Below are positions 1-8,555 of a stretch of DNA of 10,629 nt, piece after piece. Each line of letters begins with the position of its first letter. Position 1 is the stretch's first letter. Source of the stretch: Candidatus Muproteobacteria bacterium RIFCSPHIGHO2_01_FULL_65_16 (GTDB lineage: Bacteria > Pseudomonadota > Gammaproteobacteria > Acidiferrobacterales > Sulfurifustaceae); assembly GCA_001785175.1 (NCBI GenBank), contig MFSY01000040.1, positions 1 to 10,629 of the forward strand. Direction: 5' to 3'. Below the pieces are notes generated by a model. The model did not search any database, had not been told where the DNA came from, and was given only the letters and a program-made list of their open reading frames with translations. A program made the translations under genes and the position numbers.

Positions 1-76
1 TATTCGCCTCCTGGGCGATCGCCGGCGCCAGGCCGTCGCTGTTCCACTTTACCGCATCGAGCCAGGAATCTGTCAT
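1..76 (-). CDS. hisI: Phosphoribosyl-AMP cyclohydrolase, N-terminal fragment
   Basis: Only the first 25 codons are in the window; the gene runs off the left edge. The reading starts at the ATG at 76-74 and gives [20 protein letters not shown] followed by AQEAN. This matches the family's typical opening (W-L-x-x-V-K-W-N-x-D-G-L, then I-A-Q-E-A). The zinc-dependent cyclohydrolase opens the purine ring of phosphoribosyl-AMP in the third step of histidine synthesis. It follows hisF, the usual order in beta- and gammaproteobacterial his operons. No Shine-Dalgarno is visible upstream of the ATG; the preceding bases are a type A repeat arm. Whether it is fused to hisE cannot be seen. Confidence 0.87.
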   Translation of the reverse strand, partial: MTDSWLDAVKWNSDGLAPAIAQEAN

Positions 77-83
77 AAGATCA

Positions 84-166
84 TTTGTCGCAAAGACGCG
101 AAGACGCAAAGGAAGGCACGGAAAACTATGGGAAATCTTAGCGCCTTTGCGCCTTTGCGGCAAAAA
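84..166. repeat. Type A palindrome (CGCAAAG units), hisF-hisI gap
   Basis: The left arm (84-112) carries three units of the form CGC(A/G)AAG with 8-base spacing. The right arm (140-166) is its imperfect reverse complement, again with about three units. A 27-base loop separates them. The element fills almost the whole 93-base gap between the hisF stop and the hisI start. Its right outer end, read on the minus strand, is TTATAAGAGTTTTTGCCGC. That includes the last sense codon (TTA) and stop (TAA) of hisF, and the left end of the murA element is nearly identical. No coding content. Confidence 0.85.
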
Positions 167-169
167 CTC

Positions 170-931
170 TTATAACCTTACTTCGATCCCGGCCGCGGCC
201 AGGCGCTGCTTGGCCTGGCCGATGGTGAATTCGCCGAAGTGGAAGATGCTGGCGGCCAGCACCGCGTCGGCGTGGCCCTCGAGTATGCCCGCGACCAGGT
301 GGTCCAGATTGCCCACGCCGCCGGAGGCGATCACCGGGATGCCGACGGCGTCGCACACCGCGCGCGTGAGCGGCAGATCGAAGCCGTCGCGCGTGCCGTC
401 GCGGTCCATGGAGGTCAGCAGGATCTCGCCCGCGCCATACTCGGCCATTTTCCTGGCCCACGCGACGGCGTCGAGGCCGGTGGCCTTGCGACCGCCGTGG
501 GTGAAGACCTCCCAGCGGTCCGGACCGGCCTGCTTGGCGTCTATCGCCACCACGATGCACTGCGAGCCGAAGTGGTCCGCGGCCTCGCGCACGAGCTCGG
601 GGCGGGCGACGGCGGCGGTGTTGACGGCGACCTTGTCGGCGCCGGCGTTCAACAGGCGGCGCGCGTCCGCGACGCCGCGGATGCCGCCGCCGACCGTGAG
701 CGGGATGAACACCTGCGCCGCCACGTCCTCGACCACGTGCGCCATGGTCGCGCGGCCGTCGGAGCTGGCGGTGATGTCGAGGAAGGTAAGCTCGTCCGCG
801 CCCTGCTCGTCGTAGCGGCGCGCGATCGCGACCGGATCGCCGGCGTCGCGGATGTCAACGAACCTGACGCCCTTGACGACGCGGCCGTTGTCCACGTCGA
901 GACAGGGGATGATGCGTTTGGCTAAACCCAT
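170..931 (-). CDS. hisF: Imidazole glycerol phosphate synthase cyclase subunit HisF
   Basis: 253 aa, normal for the family. This (beta/alpha)8 cyclase uses ammonia from HisH to convert PRFAR to imidazole glycerol phosphate and AICAR. The general acid/base aspartates are visible as D12 (RIIPCLD) and D131 (VVAIDAK). The phosphate loops VGGGIR near 80 and SMDRDGT near 174-180 are also present, as is a late ASGG motif. The start is set at [12 protein letters not shown], the family's conserved N-terminus. The frame stays open 34 codons further upstream, but that stretch is repeat sequence (942-1045) and is not expected to be protein. There is no Shine-Dalgarno; the leader is a type A arm ending in ATTCATATCAA. 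The last codon and stop (TTA TAA) match a recurring repeat end. It lies after hisA and before hisI. Confidence 0.97.
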   Translation of the reverse strand: MGLAKRIIPCLDVDNGRVVKGVRFVDIRDAGDPVAIARRYDEQGADELTFLDITASSDGRATMAHVVEDVAAQVFIPLTVGGGIRGVADARRLLNAGADKVAVNTAAVARPELVREAADHFGSQCIVVAIDAKQAGPDRWEVFTHGGRKATGLDAVAWARKMAEYGAGEILLTSMDRDGTRDGFDLPLTRAVCDAVGIPVIASGGVGNLDHLVAGILEGHADAVLAASIFHFGEFTIGQAKQRLAAAGIEVRL

Positions 932-941
932 TTGATATGAA

Positions 942-1045
942 TTTTTGACGCAAAGACGCGAAGGCGCAAAGAGAATAAACGATGAAACGAATTTGGCTTT
1001 GAATTTCTTTGCGTCTTTGCGCCTTTGCGTCAAACGATATTACTT
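942..1045. repeat. Type A palindrome, copy 1 of the hisA-hisF gap
   Basis: The left arm is 942-972 and the right arm 1006-1034, each with three CGC(A/G)AAG units at 8-base spacing and a TTGACGC outer edge. Bases 954-1045 are repeated at 1174-1265 with four mismatches in 92 (at 982, 996, 998 and 1000), a constant 220-base offset. The copy ends in TTACTT at 1040-1045. The same string forms the last Lys codon and stop of hisA in copy 2, so copy 1 either carries a hisA fossil or both share the element's own end. Confidence 0.88.
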
Positions 1046-1175
1046 AGGAACCTCTGAACAAGTCATCCCAGCGAAAGCTGGGATCCAGGAAGTATATGAA
1101 TTCTCTGGATTCCGGCTCCCGGCTTACCACATGCCGGGACAGGTCTCGCCGGAATGACGACCGGTACTTAATCAG
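1046..1175. repeat. VIPAKAGIQ-type element, copy 1 (right end shortened)
   Basis: About 130 bases starting AGGAACCTCTGAACAAGT and ending ACTTAATCAG. The ends are inverted (CTGAACAAGT against CTGATTAAGT). Inside is an 8-base hairpin, ATCCCAGC-gaaa-GCTGGGAT (1065-1084), and a second palindromic part with ATTCCGGC and GCCGGAAT. On the plus strand it reads as the familiar spurious peptide VIPAKAGIQ. Compared with the copy at 2849-2986 it lacks the outer part of the right inverted repeat and abuts a truncated type A copy. It is non-autonomous; no transposase is visible. Confidence 0.75.
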
Positions 1176-1265
1176 ACGCGAAGGCGCAAAGAGAATAAAC
1201 GCTGAAACGAATTTGACCTGGAATTTCTTTGCGTCTTTGCGCCTTTGCGTCAAACGATATTACTT
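1174..1265. repeat. Type A palindrome, copy 2, overlapping the hisA 3' end
   Basis: Near-identical to 954-1045 (88 of 92 bases). Its left arm starts within a unit: the outer TTTTTGACGCAA of copy 1 is missing and is replaced by the end of the VIPAKAGIQ-type element. Its right end contains the hisA stop codon (1260-1262) and last Lys codon (1263-1265). The loop sequence GAGAATAAACGCTGAAACGA is also nearly shared, so this is a duplication and not two independent palindromes. Confidence 0.88.
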
Positions 1266-2003
1266 GCTCAATTCGTCCGCGAGTTTCTGCGCGGCGGCGA
1301 GGTCGAGCGTGCCTTCGTAGATCGCGCGGCCGGTGATGGCGCCGACGATGCCGGAGTCGGCGACCGCGCACAGCCGGCGGATGTCGTCGAGGTCGTTGAT
1401 GCCGCCGGACGCGATGACCGGGATCGAGATCGCGTTCGCCAGGCGCACGGTGGCCTCGATGTTGACGCCGCTCAGCATGCCGTCGCGCCCGATGTCGGTG
1501 TAGACGATCGCGTCCACGCCGTCGTCCTGGTATTTGCGGGCGAGATCGCCCACGTCGTGGCCGGAGAGCTTGGACCAGCCGTCAATCGCCACCTTGCCGT
1601 CCCGGGCGTCGAGCCCGACGATGATGTGGCCGGGGAACTCGGCGCACACGTCGCTCACGAAGTGCGGGGCGTTCACCGCCTTGGTCCCGAGGATCGCCCA
1701 GCGCACACCCATGTCGAGATAGGCCTGGATCGTGTCCTCGTCGCGGATCCCGCCGCCCACCTGCACCGGCAGCTCGGGGAAGGCCTTGACGATCGCCTGG
1801 ATCGCCGGCGCGTTCACCGGCTTGCCGGCGTGCGCCCCGTTGAGATCAACGACGTGCAGGCGCCGGGCGCCGGCCTTGACCCAGCGCCCGGCCGTGGCCA
1901 CGGGATCGTCGGAAAACACCGTGGCCTGATCCATCTTGCCCTGGCGCAGGCGCACGCACTTGCCGTCCTTCAGGTCAATCGCGGGGATAATGAGCAAAGA
2001 CAT
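1260..2003 (-). CDS. hisA: ProFAR isomerase HisA
   Basis: 247 aa, the usual length. This (beta/alpha)8 barrel catalyses the Amadori rearrangement of ProFAR to PRFAR, the substrate of HisF-HisH. The conserved start [15 protein letters not shown] holds the first catalytic aspartate (D10), and VGLDARDG near 129-136 holds the second (D132). The phosphate-binding loops QVGGGIR (81-87) and [10 protein letters not shown] are present, and a late ASGGI follows. The ATG at 2003-2001 is the family start. Upstream is a type B repeat and AT-rich bases (ATTTATTTTTATG) with no Shine-Dalgarno. The stop TAA lies at the edge of type A copy 2. It lies between hisH and hisF, the usual order. Confidence 0.97.
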   Translation of the reverse strand: MSLLIIPAIDLKDGKCVRLRQGKMDQATVFSDDPVATAGRWVKAGARRLHVVDLNGAHAGKPVNAPAIQAIVKAFPELPVQVGGGIRDEDTIQAYLDMGVRWAILGTKAVNAPHFVSDVCAEFPGHIIVGLDARDGKVAIDGWSKLSGHDVGDLARKYQDDGVDAIVYTDIGRDGMLSGVNIEATVRLANAISIPVIASGGINDLDDIRRLCAVADSGIVGAITGRAIYEGTLDLAAAQKLADELSK

Positions 2004-2009
2004 AAAAAT

Positions 2010-2138
2010 AAATGGACAGGATTAACAAGATTTTTCAGGATTCACAAGATTAAACCATTACGTGATAGAACCAAAAAGATGACTTAATTTTTGCCCTAAT
2101 CCTGTTAATCCTGAGAAATCCTGTTAATCCTGTCTATT
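2010..2138. repeat. Type B palindrome (CAGGATT units), hisH-hisA gap
   Basis: The left arm (2011-2053) has four (C)A(G/A)GATT units spaced 9-10 bases apart, including ACAGGATTAACAAGATT. The right arm (2094-2138) is the reverse complement with AATCCTGTTAATCCTG. A loop of about 40 AT-rich bases lies between. The arms are imperfect, with G-to-A changes mostly in the left arm. The same family fills the hisD-hisC gap. The 143-base gap holds nothing else I can recognise. Confidence 0.85.
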
Positions 2139-2146
2139 GCCTTTGT

Positions 2147-2797
2147 TCAGGCGCCGCCGTCCCAGGAAACGAAGTTCTCCAGTAATTTTAACCCGGCCGC
2201 CTGGCTTTTTTCCGGGTGGAACTGGACCGCGAAGATATTGGCGCGCGCGGCGGCCGCGGTGAAGCGGATGACGTATTCGGTCGTTCCCGCGGCGTCGGCC
2301 GGATCGGCGGATTCGGCGTAGTAGCTGTGCACGAAATAGAACCGCGAATCCCGCGGTATCCCGCGCCACAGCGGGTGCGCCGCCTCCTGGCGCACCTGAT
2401 TCCAGCCCATGTGCGGCACCTTGAGCGGACGGCCCGTGGCCGCATCCAGCATCTTCTCCGCCGGGAACCGGCGCACCGTTCCGCGCAGTATGTTAAGGCA
2501 GGGCGTTCCGCCGCCCTCCTCGCTGTATTCGTAGAGCGCCTGCAGCCCGAGGCAGATGCCGAGAAACGGCTTCTCGCGCAGCGCCTCCAGCAACGGCGCG
2601 CGCAGGCCGCCGCGCTCGAGCGCGGTCATGCAGCCGCCGATGGCGCCCTGGCCGGGAAAGACCACGCGGTCGGCGCGCCGGATGTCCTCGGCGCGCGCGG
2701 TGAGCCGGACCGACGCCTTCGGCGCGACGTGCTCGAGCGCCTTGCACACCGAGCGCAGGTTGCCCATGCCGTAATCCAGAACTGCGACGGTGGTCAT
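2147..2797 (-). CDS. hisH: Imidazole glycerol phosphate synthase glutaminase subunit HisH
   Basis: 216 aa, a class I glutamine amidotransferase that releases ammonia and channels it to HisF. The catalytic triad is visible as C82 (GICLGLQ), H194 and E196 (QFHPEKS). The conserved opening VAVLDYGMGNLRSV, the PGQGA loop near 48-52 and PHMGWNQV near 128-135 also fit. The ATG at 2797-2795 is set by this opening. The frame is open a further 11 codons into the repeat, which should be ignored. The start codon sits at the outer end of a type A arm (CATATGAATTC on the plus strand), with no Shine-Dalgarno. It lies between hisB and hisA. Confidence 0.97.
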   Translation of the reverse strand: MTTVAVLDYGMGNLRSVCKALEHVAPKASVRLTARAEDIRRADRVVFPGQGAIGGCMTALERGGLRAPLLEALREKPFLGICLGLQALYEYSEEGGGTPCLNILRGTVRRFPAEKMLDAATGRPLKVPHMGWNQVRQEAAHPLWRGIPRDSRFYFVHSYYAESADPADAAGTTEYVIRFTAAAARANIFAVQFHPEKSQAAGLKLLENFVSWDGGA

Positions 2798-2848
2798 ATG
2801 AATTCTTGACGCAAAGGCGCAAAGACGCAAAGAAAATAAAGTATTGAG
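2798..2848. repeat. Type A palindrome, left half (split by an insertion)
   Basis: Outer end CATATGAATTCTTGACGC, then three CGCAAAG units at 8-base spacing, then GAAAATAAAGTATTGAG. The partner arm is at 3001-3051, separated by the 138-base element at 2849-2986. The corresponding arm at 6181-6223 has the same outer end and the same GAAAATAAAGTATTGAG stretch but only two units, so the unit number varies between copies. Confidence 0.85.
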
Positions 2849-2986
2849 CTAAGGAACCTCTGAATAAGTAGTAAAGCTGTCATGCAAGCGAAGGCTGGCA
2901 TCCAGAATCGGCCTTACGGCCGATGCTTTTTCAAGGCCTGGATTCCGGCTTGCGCCGGAATGACGACTTAATCAGGACTTCCCTAA
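2849..2986. mobile_element. VIPAKAGIQ-type element with terminal inverted repeats, MITE-like
   Basis: About 138 bases inserted between the arms of a type A palindrome. The 21-base ends (2849-2869 and 2966-2986) match as inverted repeats at 15 of 21 positions, with core CTGAATAAGT against CTGATTAAGT. The interior has a hairpin ATCGGCC-ttac-GGCCGAT (2907-2924) and the GGATTCCGGCTTGCGCCGGAATGAC-type palindrome (2940-2964) typical of this repeat class. The second copy is at 1046-1175. The equivalent type A element at 6181-6303 has only about 14 unrelated bases at the same point, so it acts as an empty site. There is no transposase and no clear target duplication. Confidence 0.7.
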
Positions 2987-3000
2987 CGATCCGGGTGCAA

Positions 3001-3051
3001 AATTTTAACTCAAAAAAACTTTGCGCCTTCGCGTCTTTGCGTCAAAAATTA
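3001..3051. repeat. Type A palindrome, right half, abutting hisB stop
   Basis: Reads AATTTTAACTCAAAAAAAC, then three units of the reverse arm, then GCGTCAAAAATTATTATAAA running into the hisB stop codon. Bases 2997-3060 closely match 6238-6300 plus a few beyond. The match includes the outer TATTATAAAGCTC, of which TTATAAAGCTC here is hisB coding sequence (GAG CTT-type tail GA-L-stop). The stretch 2987-3000 between the insertion and this arm shows nothing recognisable. Confidence 0.82.
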
Positions 3052-3645
3052 TTATAAAGCTCCTTTCGTGGATGGAATCGTGTCCGCGGCGCGCGCGTCG
3101 GCCTCGAGCGCCATTCGCAGCGCCCGACCGAAGGCCTTGAACACGGTCTCGGCGATGTGGTGCGCGTTCTTGCCCCGCAGGCAATCCACGTGCAGCGTCA
3201 CCAGGGCGTGGTTGGTGAGGCCCTGGAAAAACTCCTGCACCAGGTCCACGTCGAAGTCGTTGACGCGCGCGCGCGGGAAGTTCACGTGGAATTCCAGCCC
3301 CGGGCGACCGGAGAGATCCACGACCACCCGGCTCAGCGCCTCGTCGAGCGGCACGTAGGCGTGCCCGTAGCGGCGGATGCCGCGCTTGTCGCCGGCCGCC
3401 CGCGCCAGCGCCTGGCCCATGGTGATGCCGATGTCCTCGACCGTGTGGTGGGCGTCTATGTGCAGGTCGCCCTCGGCCTTGATGTCCAGGTCCAGACCGC
3501 CGTGGCGCGCGACCTGCTCGAGCATGTGCTCGAGGAACGGCACGCCGGTCGCGAGCGCGCAACGACCGTCGCCGTCGAGGTTCACCTCGACGGTGATCCG
3601 GGTTTCCTTGGTTTTGCGCTCGACCCGAGCGCGGCGTTCGGCCAT
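3052..3645 (-). CDS. hisB: Imidazoleglycerol-phosphate dehydratase HisB (monofunctional)
   Basis: 197 aa, matching the single-domain dehydratase and not the bifunctional enterobacterial HisB, so histidinol phosphatase must be encoded elsewhere. The Mn-binding motifs of the duplicated fold are HHTVED (66-71) and AHHIAE (161-166), with LEHML near 38-42. It ends IPSTKGAL, a normal family C-terminus. The start ATG at 3645-3643 ([20 protein letters not shown]) fits the family. The much longer open frame continuing upstream through hisC is a shadow. It lies 41 bases after hisC, the one his junction without a repeat, yet I see no good Shine-Dalgarno there (GGACTAAACACCCCGATG). The final TTA TAA is repeated at the type A end behind hisG. 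Confidence 0.96.
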   Translation of the reverse strand: MAERRARVERKTKETRITVEVNLDGDGRCALATGVPFLEHMLEQVARHGGLDLDIKAEGDLHIDAHHTVEDIGITMGQALARAAGDKRGIRRYGHAYVPLDEALSRVVVDLSGRPGLEFHVNFPRARVNDFDVDLVQEFFQGLTNHALVTLHVDCLRGKNAHHIAETVFKAFGRALRMALEADARAADTIPSTKGAL

Positions 3646-3686
3646 CGGGGTGTTTAGTCCGTTTCTGAACCGAAATAGTAGCGGAA

Positions 3687-4763
3687 TCAAAGCGCCTTTT
3701 CGAGCGCCGCCAGGAAGGCGGCGTTCTCGTGCGCCGTACCCACGGTGACGCGCAGGCAGTCCTGGAGCGGCCCGGGACCGTCCAGGTTCTTGATCAGCAC
3801 GCCCCGCTGTTTCAAGGCCGTGAATACGTCGGCGGCCGCCCGCCCCTGCACCTGGAACAGTATGAAGTTCGTCCGGCTCGGCCAGGCGCGCACGCCGGGC
3901 ATGGCGCCGAGGGCCGCATACAGCCGGTCGCGGTCGGCCCGGATGCGCGCCGCCTGGGCCTCGAGCGCGGCCGGGTGCGCCAGCGCGAACTCGGCGCTCG
4001 CCTGGGTGAGGCCGCCGATGTTGTACGGCAGGCGCGCCTTGTCGAACTCCGCGAGCCACACGGGCGCGCCCGCGAGGATGCCGAGCCGCAGGCCGGCCAG
4101 GCCCTGCTTCGACAGGGTGCGCATGACCAGCAGGTTGTCGAACGCCCCCAGGCGGTCCATGAAGCTCTCGCCACAGAAGACGTGATAGGCCTCGTCCAGC
4201 ACCACCAGCCCCGGGGCCTCGCGGATCAACGCCTCGACATCCGCGGCGGCGAACAGATTGCCCGTGGGGTTGTTCGGATAGGCGATGAAGACCACCGCCG
4301 GCCGGTGCTCCGCGAGCGCCCGGCGCATGGCCGCGAGGTCGAGCGCGAAATCCGCCGTCAGCGGCACGCCGACGAAGCGCACGGCGACGGTGCGCGCGAT
4401 CTGTTCGTACATGACGAAGGTCGGCGTGGGCGCGAGCGCGACCGCCCCCGGGCGCGCCAGCGCCAGCAGGACGATCTGGATCAGCTCGTCCGAGCCGTTG
4501 CCGAGCAGCAGCTCCGCGTCCGCCGGCGCCGCCAGGGCCGCGCGCAGGCGCTCCTTGAGCGCGCGCGCGGCCGGATCGGGATAGCGGTTGATCTCGACCT
4601 GGCGCAGCACCTCGAGCCACTCGTCCTTCAGCTCCTCCGGCCAGGAATACGGATTCTCCATGGCGTCGAGCTTGATCATCCCGCGCGCATCCGGGACGTG
4701 ATAGGCCTGCAGCGCCCGGATTTCCGGGCGGATCAGGCCTTCGACCTTTTCATCAATTGTCAT
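3687..4763 (-). CDS. hisC: Histidinol-phosphate aminotransferase HisC
   Basis: 358 aa, a fold-type I PLP enzyme that transfers the glutamate amino group to imidazole acetol phosphate. PLP-site residues are visible as N165 (YPNNPTG), D190 and Y193 (LDEAYHVF), the Schiff-base lysine K219 ([11 protein letters not shown]) and R226. The N-terminal substrate region [11 protein letters not shown] and the GNGSDELI loop (88-95) are typical. A late RVTVGT follows. The ATG at 4763-4761 gives a normal start; the leader CTTTTGTCCTTATG has no Shine-Dalgarno. It lies downstream of hisD and upstream of hisB. Paralogues such as cobD or aspartate aminotransferase are unlikely given length and position. Confidence 0.96.
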   Translation of the reverse strand: MTIDEKVEGLIRPEIRALQAYHVPDARGMIKLDAMENPYSWPEELKDEWLEVLRQVEINRYPDPAARALKERLRAALAAPADAELLLGNGSDELIQIVLLALARPGAVALAPTPTFVMYEQIARTVAVRFVGVPLTADFALDLAAMRRALAEHRPAVVFIAYPNNPTGNLFAAADVEALIREAPGLVVLDEAYHVFCGESFMDRLGAFDNLLVMRTLSKQGLAGLRLGILAGAPVWLAEFDKARLPYNIGGLTQASAEFALAHPAALEAQAARIRADRDRLYAALGAMPGVRAWPSRTNFILFQVQGRAAADVFTALKQRGVLIKNLDGPGPLQDCLRVTVGTAHENAAFLAALEKAL

Positions 4764-4775
4764 AAGGACAAAAGC

Positions 4776-4880
4776 GAATGGACAGGATTAACAGGATTTT
4801 TCAGGATTTACAGGATTAATTCGTAAAGCTTTTGGGTTTAATCCTGTTAATCCTGTTTAATCCTGTGAATCCTGTCTATT
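4776..4880. repeat. Type B palindrome (CAGGATT units), hisD-hisC gap
   Basis: The left arm (4776-4819) has four clean CAGGATT units at spacings 9, 10 and 9. The right arm (4838-4880) has four AATCCTG units as its reverse complement. The loop is about 18 bases. It is better conserved than the copy at 2010-2138. On the minus strand the right arm starts AATAGACAGG, and the TAG at 4878-4876 is the hisD stop codon, so the repeat ends the hisD frame. Confidence 0.88.
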
Positions 4881-6180
4881 TTTTTATCCGATACTCCGCC
4901 GAGCGCGCGTGCGCCTCCAGCCCTTCCGCGCGCGCGAGCACGGAGGCGGTCCGGGCCAGCGCCGTCGCGCCCTTCTCGGAGCACCGGATCAGGCTCGTGC
5001 GCTTCTGGAAATCGTACACGCCCAGGGGCGACGAGAAGCGCGCCGTGCCCGCGGTCGGCAGCACGTGGTTCGGGCCGGCGCAGTAATCGCCGAGCGCCTC
5101 GGGCGTGTTGCGCCCGAGGAAGATCGCGCCCGCGTGGCGCACGCGCGCCGCGACCGCCTCGGCGTCGTCGAGCGCGAGCTCCAGGTGCTCGGGGGCGATG
5201 CGGTTGGCGAGCGTCACGGCCTCGTCCAGATCGCGCACGCCGATCAGCGCCCCGCGCGCCGCGAGCGCGGCCGCGATGATGTCGCGCCGTTCGAGCGTGG
5301 GCAGCAGCCGCGCGACGGCGGCGCGGACCTTCTCGATGAACCCGGCGTCGGGGCTGATCAGGATCGCCTGCGCGTCCTCGTCGTGCTCGGCCTGCGCGCA
5401 CAGGTCCATCGCCGCCCATTCGGGATCGGTCCTGCCGTCGCACACGACGACGATCTCGGACGGCCCCGCGATCATGTCTATGTCCACGGCGCCGAACACC
5501 AGGCGCTTCGCCGTGGCGACGTAGACGTTGCCCGGGCCGACGATCTTGTCCACGCGCGGGACCGTCTCGGTTCCGTGCGCGAGCGCGGCGATCGCCTGCG
5601 CCCCGCCGATGGCGAACACCCGGTCCACGCCGGCGATCGCGGCCGCCGCGAGCACCATGTCATTCAGCTCCCCGTCCGGCGCCGGCGTGGCCATGATCAG
5701 CTCGCTCACGCCGGCGACCCGGGCGGGAATGGCGTTCATCAGCACCGACGACGGATACGCCGCCTTGCCGCCCGGGACATAAAGCCCGACGTGCTCGAGC
5801 GGCGTCACCCGCTGGCCGAGCATGGTCCCGTCGGCCTCGGTGTAGCTCCAGGATTCGAGCTTCTGGCGCTCGTGGTAGACGCGGATCCGATCCGCCGCCG
5901 TCTCGAGCGCCGCCAGCCGATCCGGCGCGACCGAGCGCCGCGCCTGCGCCAGCCGGGGGGGCGGGATTTCCAGCGCCGCGGCCGACGCCGGCTGGTGGCG
6001 GTCAAACCGGCGCGTGTAGTCGAGCAGCGCCGCGTCGCCGCGCGCGCGCACCTGCGCGATGATCTCGCGCACGTCGGCCTCGACCCCGGCCTCCGCCGTC
6101 CGGGCGCGATCGAGCAGGCGCGCGAGCTCGGCCGCGAAGCCGGGATCGGCGGTATCCAATACGCGCACGTCAATTTTCAT
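4876..6180 (-). CDS. hisD: Histidinol dehydrogenase HisD
   Basis: 434 aa, normal length. It oxidises histidinol to histidine in two NAD-dependent steps with a catalytic zinc. The catalytic pair is visible as E331-H332 (IAPEHLEL). Zinc ligands Q263 and H266 lie in [11 protein letters not shown]. The signature [15 protein letters not shown] (212-226) and GPSEIVV (239-245) are present. The ATG at 6180-6178 starts [10 protein letters not shown]. It directly touches a type A repeat end (CATATGAATGC), with no Shine-Dalgarno. The C-terminus SAEYRIKK ends at a TAG that lies within the type B arm. The stop may therefore be element-derived, although the length is still normal. Confidence 0.97.
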   Translation of the reverse strand: MKIDVRVLDTADPGFAAELARLLDRARTAEAGVEADVREIIAQVRARGDAALLDYTRRFDRHQPASAAALEIPPPRLAQARRSVAPDRLAALETAADRIRVYHERQKLESWSYTEADGTMLGQRVTPLEHVGLYVPGGKAAYPSSVLMNAIPARVAGVSELIMATPAPDGELNDMVLAAAAIAGVDRVFAIGGAQAIAALAHGTETVPRVDKIVGPGNVYVATAKRLVFGAVDIDMIAGPSEIVVVCDGRTDPEWAAMDLCAQAEHDEDAQAILISPDAGFIEKVRAAVARLLPTLERRDIIAAALAARGALIGVRDLDEAVTLANRIAPEHLELALDDAEAVAARVRHAGAIFLGRNTPEALGDYCAGPNHVLPTAGTARFSSPLGVYDFQKRTSLIRCSEKGATALARTASVLARAEGLEAHARSAEYRIKK

Positions 6181-6303
6181 ATGAATGCTCGACGCAAAGG
6201 CGCAAAGAAAATAAAGTATTGAGACGGCAATTTCAGCGCAATGTTTTGACTCGGAAAAACTTTGCGCCTTTGCGTCTTTGCGTCAAAAATTATTATAAAG
6301 CTC
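6181..6303. repeat. Type A palindrome, hisG-hisD gap (uninterrupted)
   Basis: The left arm is 6190-6207 (two CGCAAAG units) and the right arm 6260-6284 (three units). The loop contains GAAAATAAAGTATTGAG and GACTCGGAAAAAC. Both halves match the split element of the hisB-hisH gap, including outer ends CATATGAAT on one side and TATTATAAAGCTC on the other. Here TTATAAAGCTC is non-coding, lying about 17 bases beyond the hisG stop. In the hisB-hisH gap it is the end of hisB. Confidence 0.88.
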
Positions 6304-6320
6304 ATTAACGCATATCAAGC

Positions 6321-6962
6321 TCATTCCACCGCCCCGGCGATGCGGTCAACGAGCGCCTTGAGCGGCGCGCGCTTCATCTTCAGCGCGGCCTTGTTCGCCA
6401 CGAGCCAGGCGCTGATGTCGGCGATGCGCTCGACGGCGATTAGGCCGTTGGCCTTGAGCGTCTGCCCGCTCGCGACCAGGTCCACGATGCGGTCGGACAA
6501 CCCCACCAGCGGCGCCAGCTCCATCGAGCCGTAGAGCTTGATGATGTCGGTCTGGATGCCCTTGGCGGCGAAGTGGCGCTGCGTGGTCTTGACGTACTTG
6601 GTCGCCACGCGCACGCGCGTCCAGCTCTCCGGGTCGTCGCGCGCCGCCAGGCTCGCGGGCTCGGCCACCATCATGCGGCAGCGGGCGATCTTGAGGTCGA
6701 GCAGCTCGTACAGGCCGTCGCCGTCGTATTCCATGAGCACGTCCTTGCCCGCGATGCCGAGATCGGCGGCGCCGAACTGCACGTAGGTCGGCACGTCGGC
6801 GGCGCGGATGACGGTGAGCTTCACGTCCGGCAGATTGGTGTCCAGGATCAGCTTGCGGCTCGTGAGCGGATCCTCCACCGGCTTCACCCCCGCGCGCGCG
6901 AGCAGCGGCAGACTCTCTTCCAGAATCCGCCCCTTGGACAAAGCGATGTTTAAAACAAGCAT
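6321..6962 (-). CDS. hisG: ATP phosphoribosyltransferase HisG, short form
   Basis: 213 aa. It catalyses the first and normally feedback-controlled step of histidine synthesis, joining ATP and PRPP. The N-terminus IALSKGRI, the two periplasmic-binding-like lobes and a PRPP loop near 143-169 ([19 protein letters not shown], then ASGQTL) are clear. The protein stops after the catalytic domains and lacks the C-terminal regulatory ACT-like domain of the about 300-aa form. Short HisG is known to need the HisRS-like partner HisZ for activity and histidine sensing. No hisZ is in the window. The start [12 protein letters not shown] is chosen by homology. Upstream is a type C palindrome with no Shine-Dalgarno (GAAAATAGTATG). 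It is the first his gene, 113 bases after murA. Confidence 0.96.
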   Translation of the reverse strand: MLVLNIALSKGRILEESLPLLARAGVKPVEDPLTSRKLILDTNLPDVKLTVIRAADVPTYVQFGAADLGIAGKDVLMEYDGDGLYELLDLKIARCRMMVAEPASLAARDDPESWTRVRVATKYVKTTQRHFAAKGIQTDIIKLYGSMELAPLVGLSDRIVDLVASGQTLKANGLIAVERIADISAWLVANKAALKMKRAPLKALVDRIAGAVE

Positions 6963-6972
6963 ACTATTTTCG

Positions 6973-7063
6973 GAACCACGGATGAACGCGGATAAACACG
7001 GATAAAACGAATGGATGACAACCGGTTTTCATCAGTGTTCATCCGTGTTTATCCGTGGTTTTT
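6973..7063. repeat. Type C palindrome (CGGAT units), murA-hisG gap
   Basis: The left arm (6973-7007) has three units, ACGGATGA, GCGGATAA and ACGGATAA, at exact 10-base spacing. The right arm (7027-7063) is the reverse complement with GTTCATCCGTGTTTATCCG. The loop is about 20 bases. The arms begin with AACCACGGAT. It is unrelated in sequence to types A and B but has the same layout. No other content in the 113-base gap. Confidence 0.87.
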
Positions 7064-7075
7064 ATAACTAAAAAA

Positions 7076-8503
<1,428 letters not shown>

Positions 8504-8533
8504 AAAAAACAAAGGCCGCCGGAAGGCGGCCTT
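8504..8533 (-). terminator. Intrinsic terminator downstream of grxD
   Basis: On the minus strand, a perfect 9-base stem AAGGCCGCC / GGCGGCCTT with a TTCC loop (8512-8533) is followed by T-G-TTTTTT (8511-8504). It lies 22 bases after the grxD stop codon. This is a standard Rho-independent terminator and the only clear one in the window. Confidence 0.88.
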
Positions 8534-8555
8534 GTCGTCCGCGGCGCGCCGGGAC

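Noticed and set aside
942..972. Sigma-70 promoter from the TTGACG at type A arm edges
   Set aside because: No TATAAT-like box lies 16-18 bases away on either strand; that distance falls within the next repeat units.
77..1265. CRISPR array or tandem satellite from the repeated CGCAAAG motif
   Set aside because: The units are inverted across a loop and directly adjacent within arms, with no regular unique spacers and no cas genes.
2010..2138. Type B palindrome as a Rho-independent terminator within his
   Set aside because: The stem is AT-rich and imperfect with a long loop and no clean U-tract after it; termination here would cut off hisA-hisF-hisI.
2849..2986. Classical REP element with a RAYT transposase
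   Set aside because: Length and inverted ends do not fit a short REP hairpin, and no transposase is in the window.
3052..4620. A 522-codon minus-strand open frame suggesting a giant HisB fusion
   Set aside because: Only its last 197 codons resemble HisB. The upstream part is an antisense-like shadow frame of hisC with Arg/Ala/Gly-rich low-complexity translation, and hisC itself is clear in another frame.
6963..7075. Histidine leader peptide or attenuator before hisG
   Set aside because: No run of His codons and no terminator-antiterminator arrangement; the gap is fully explained by a type C palindrome.
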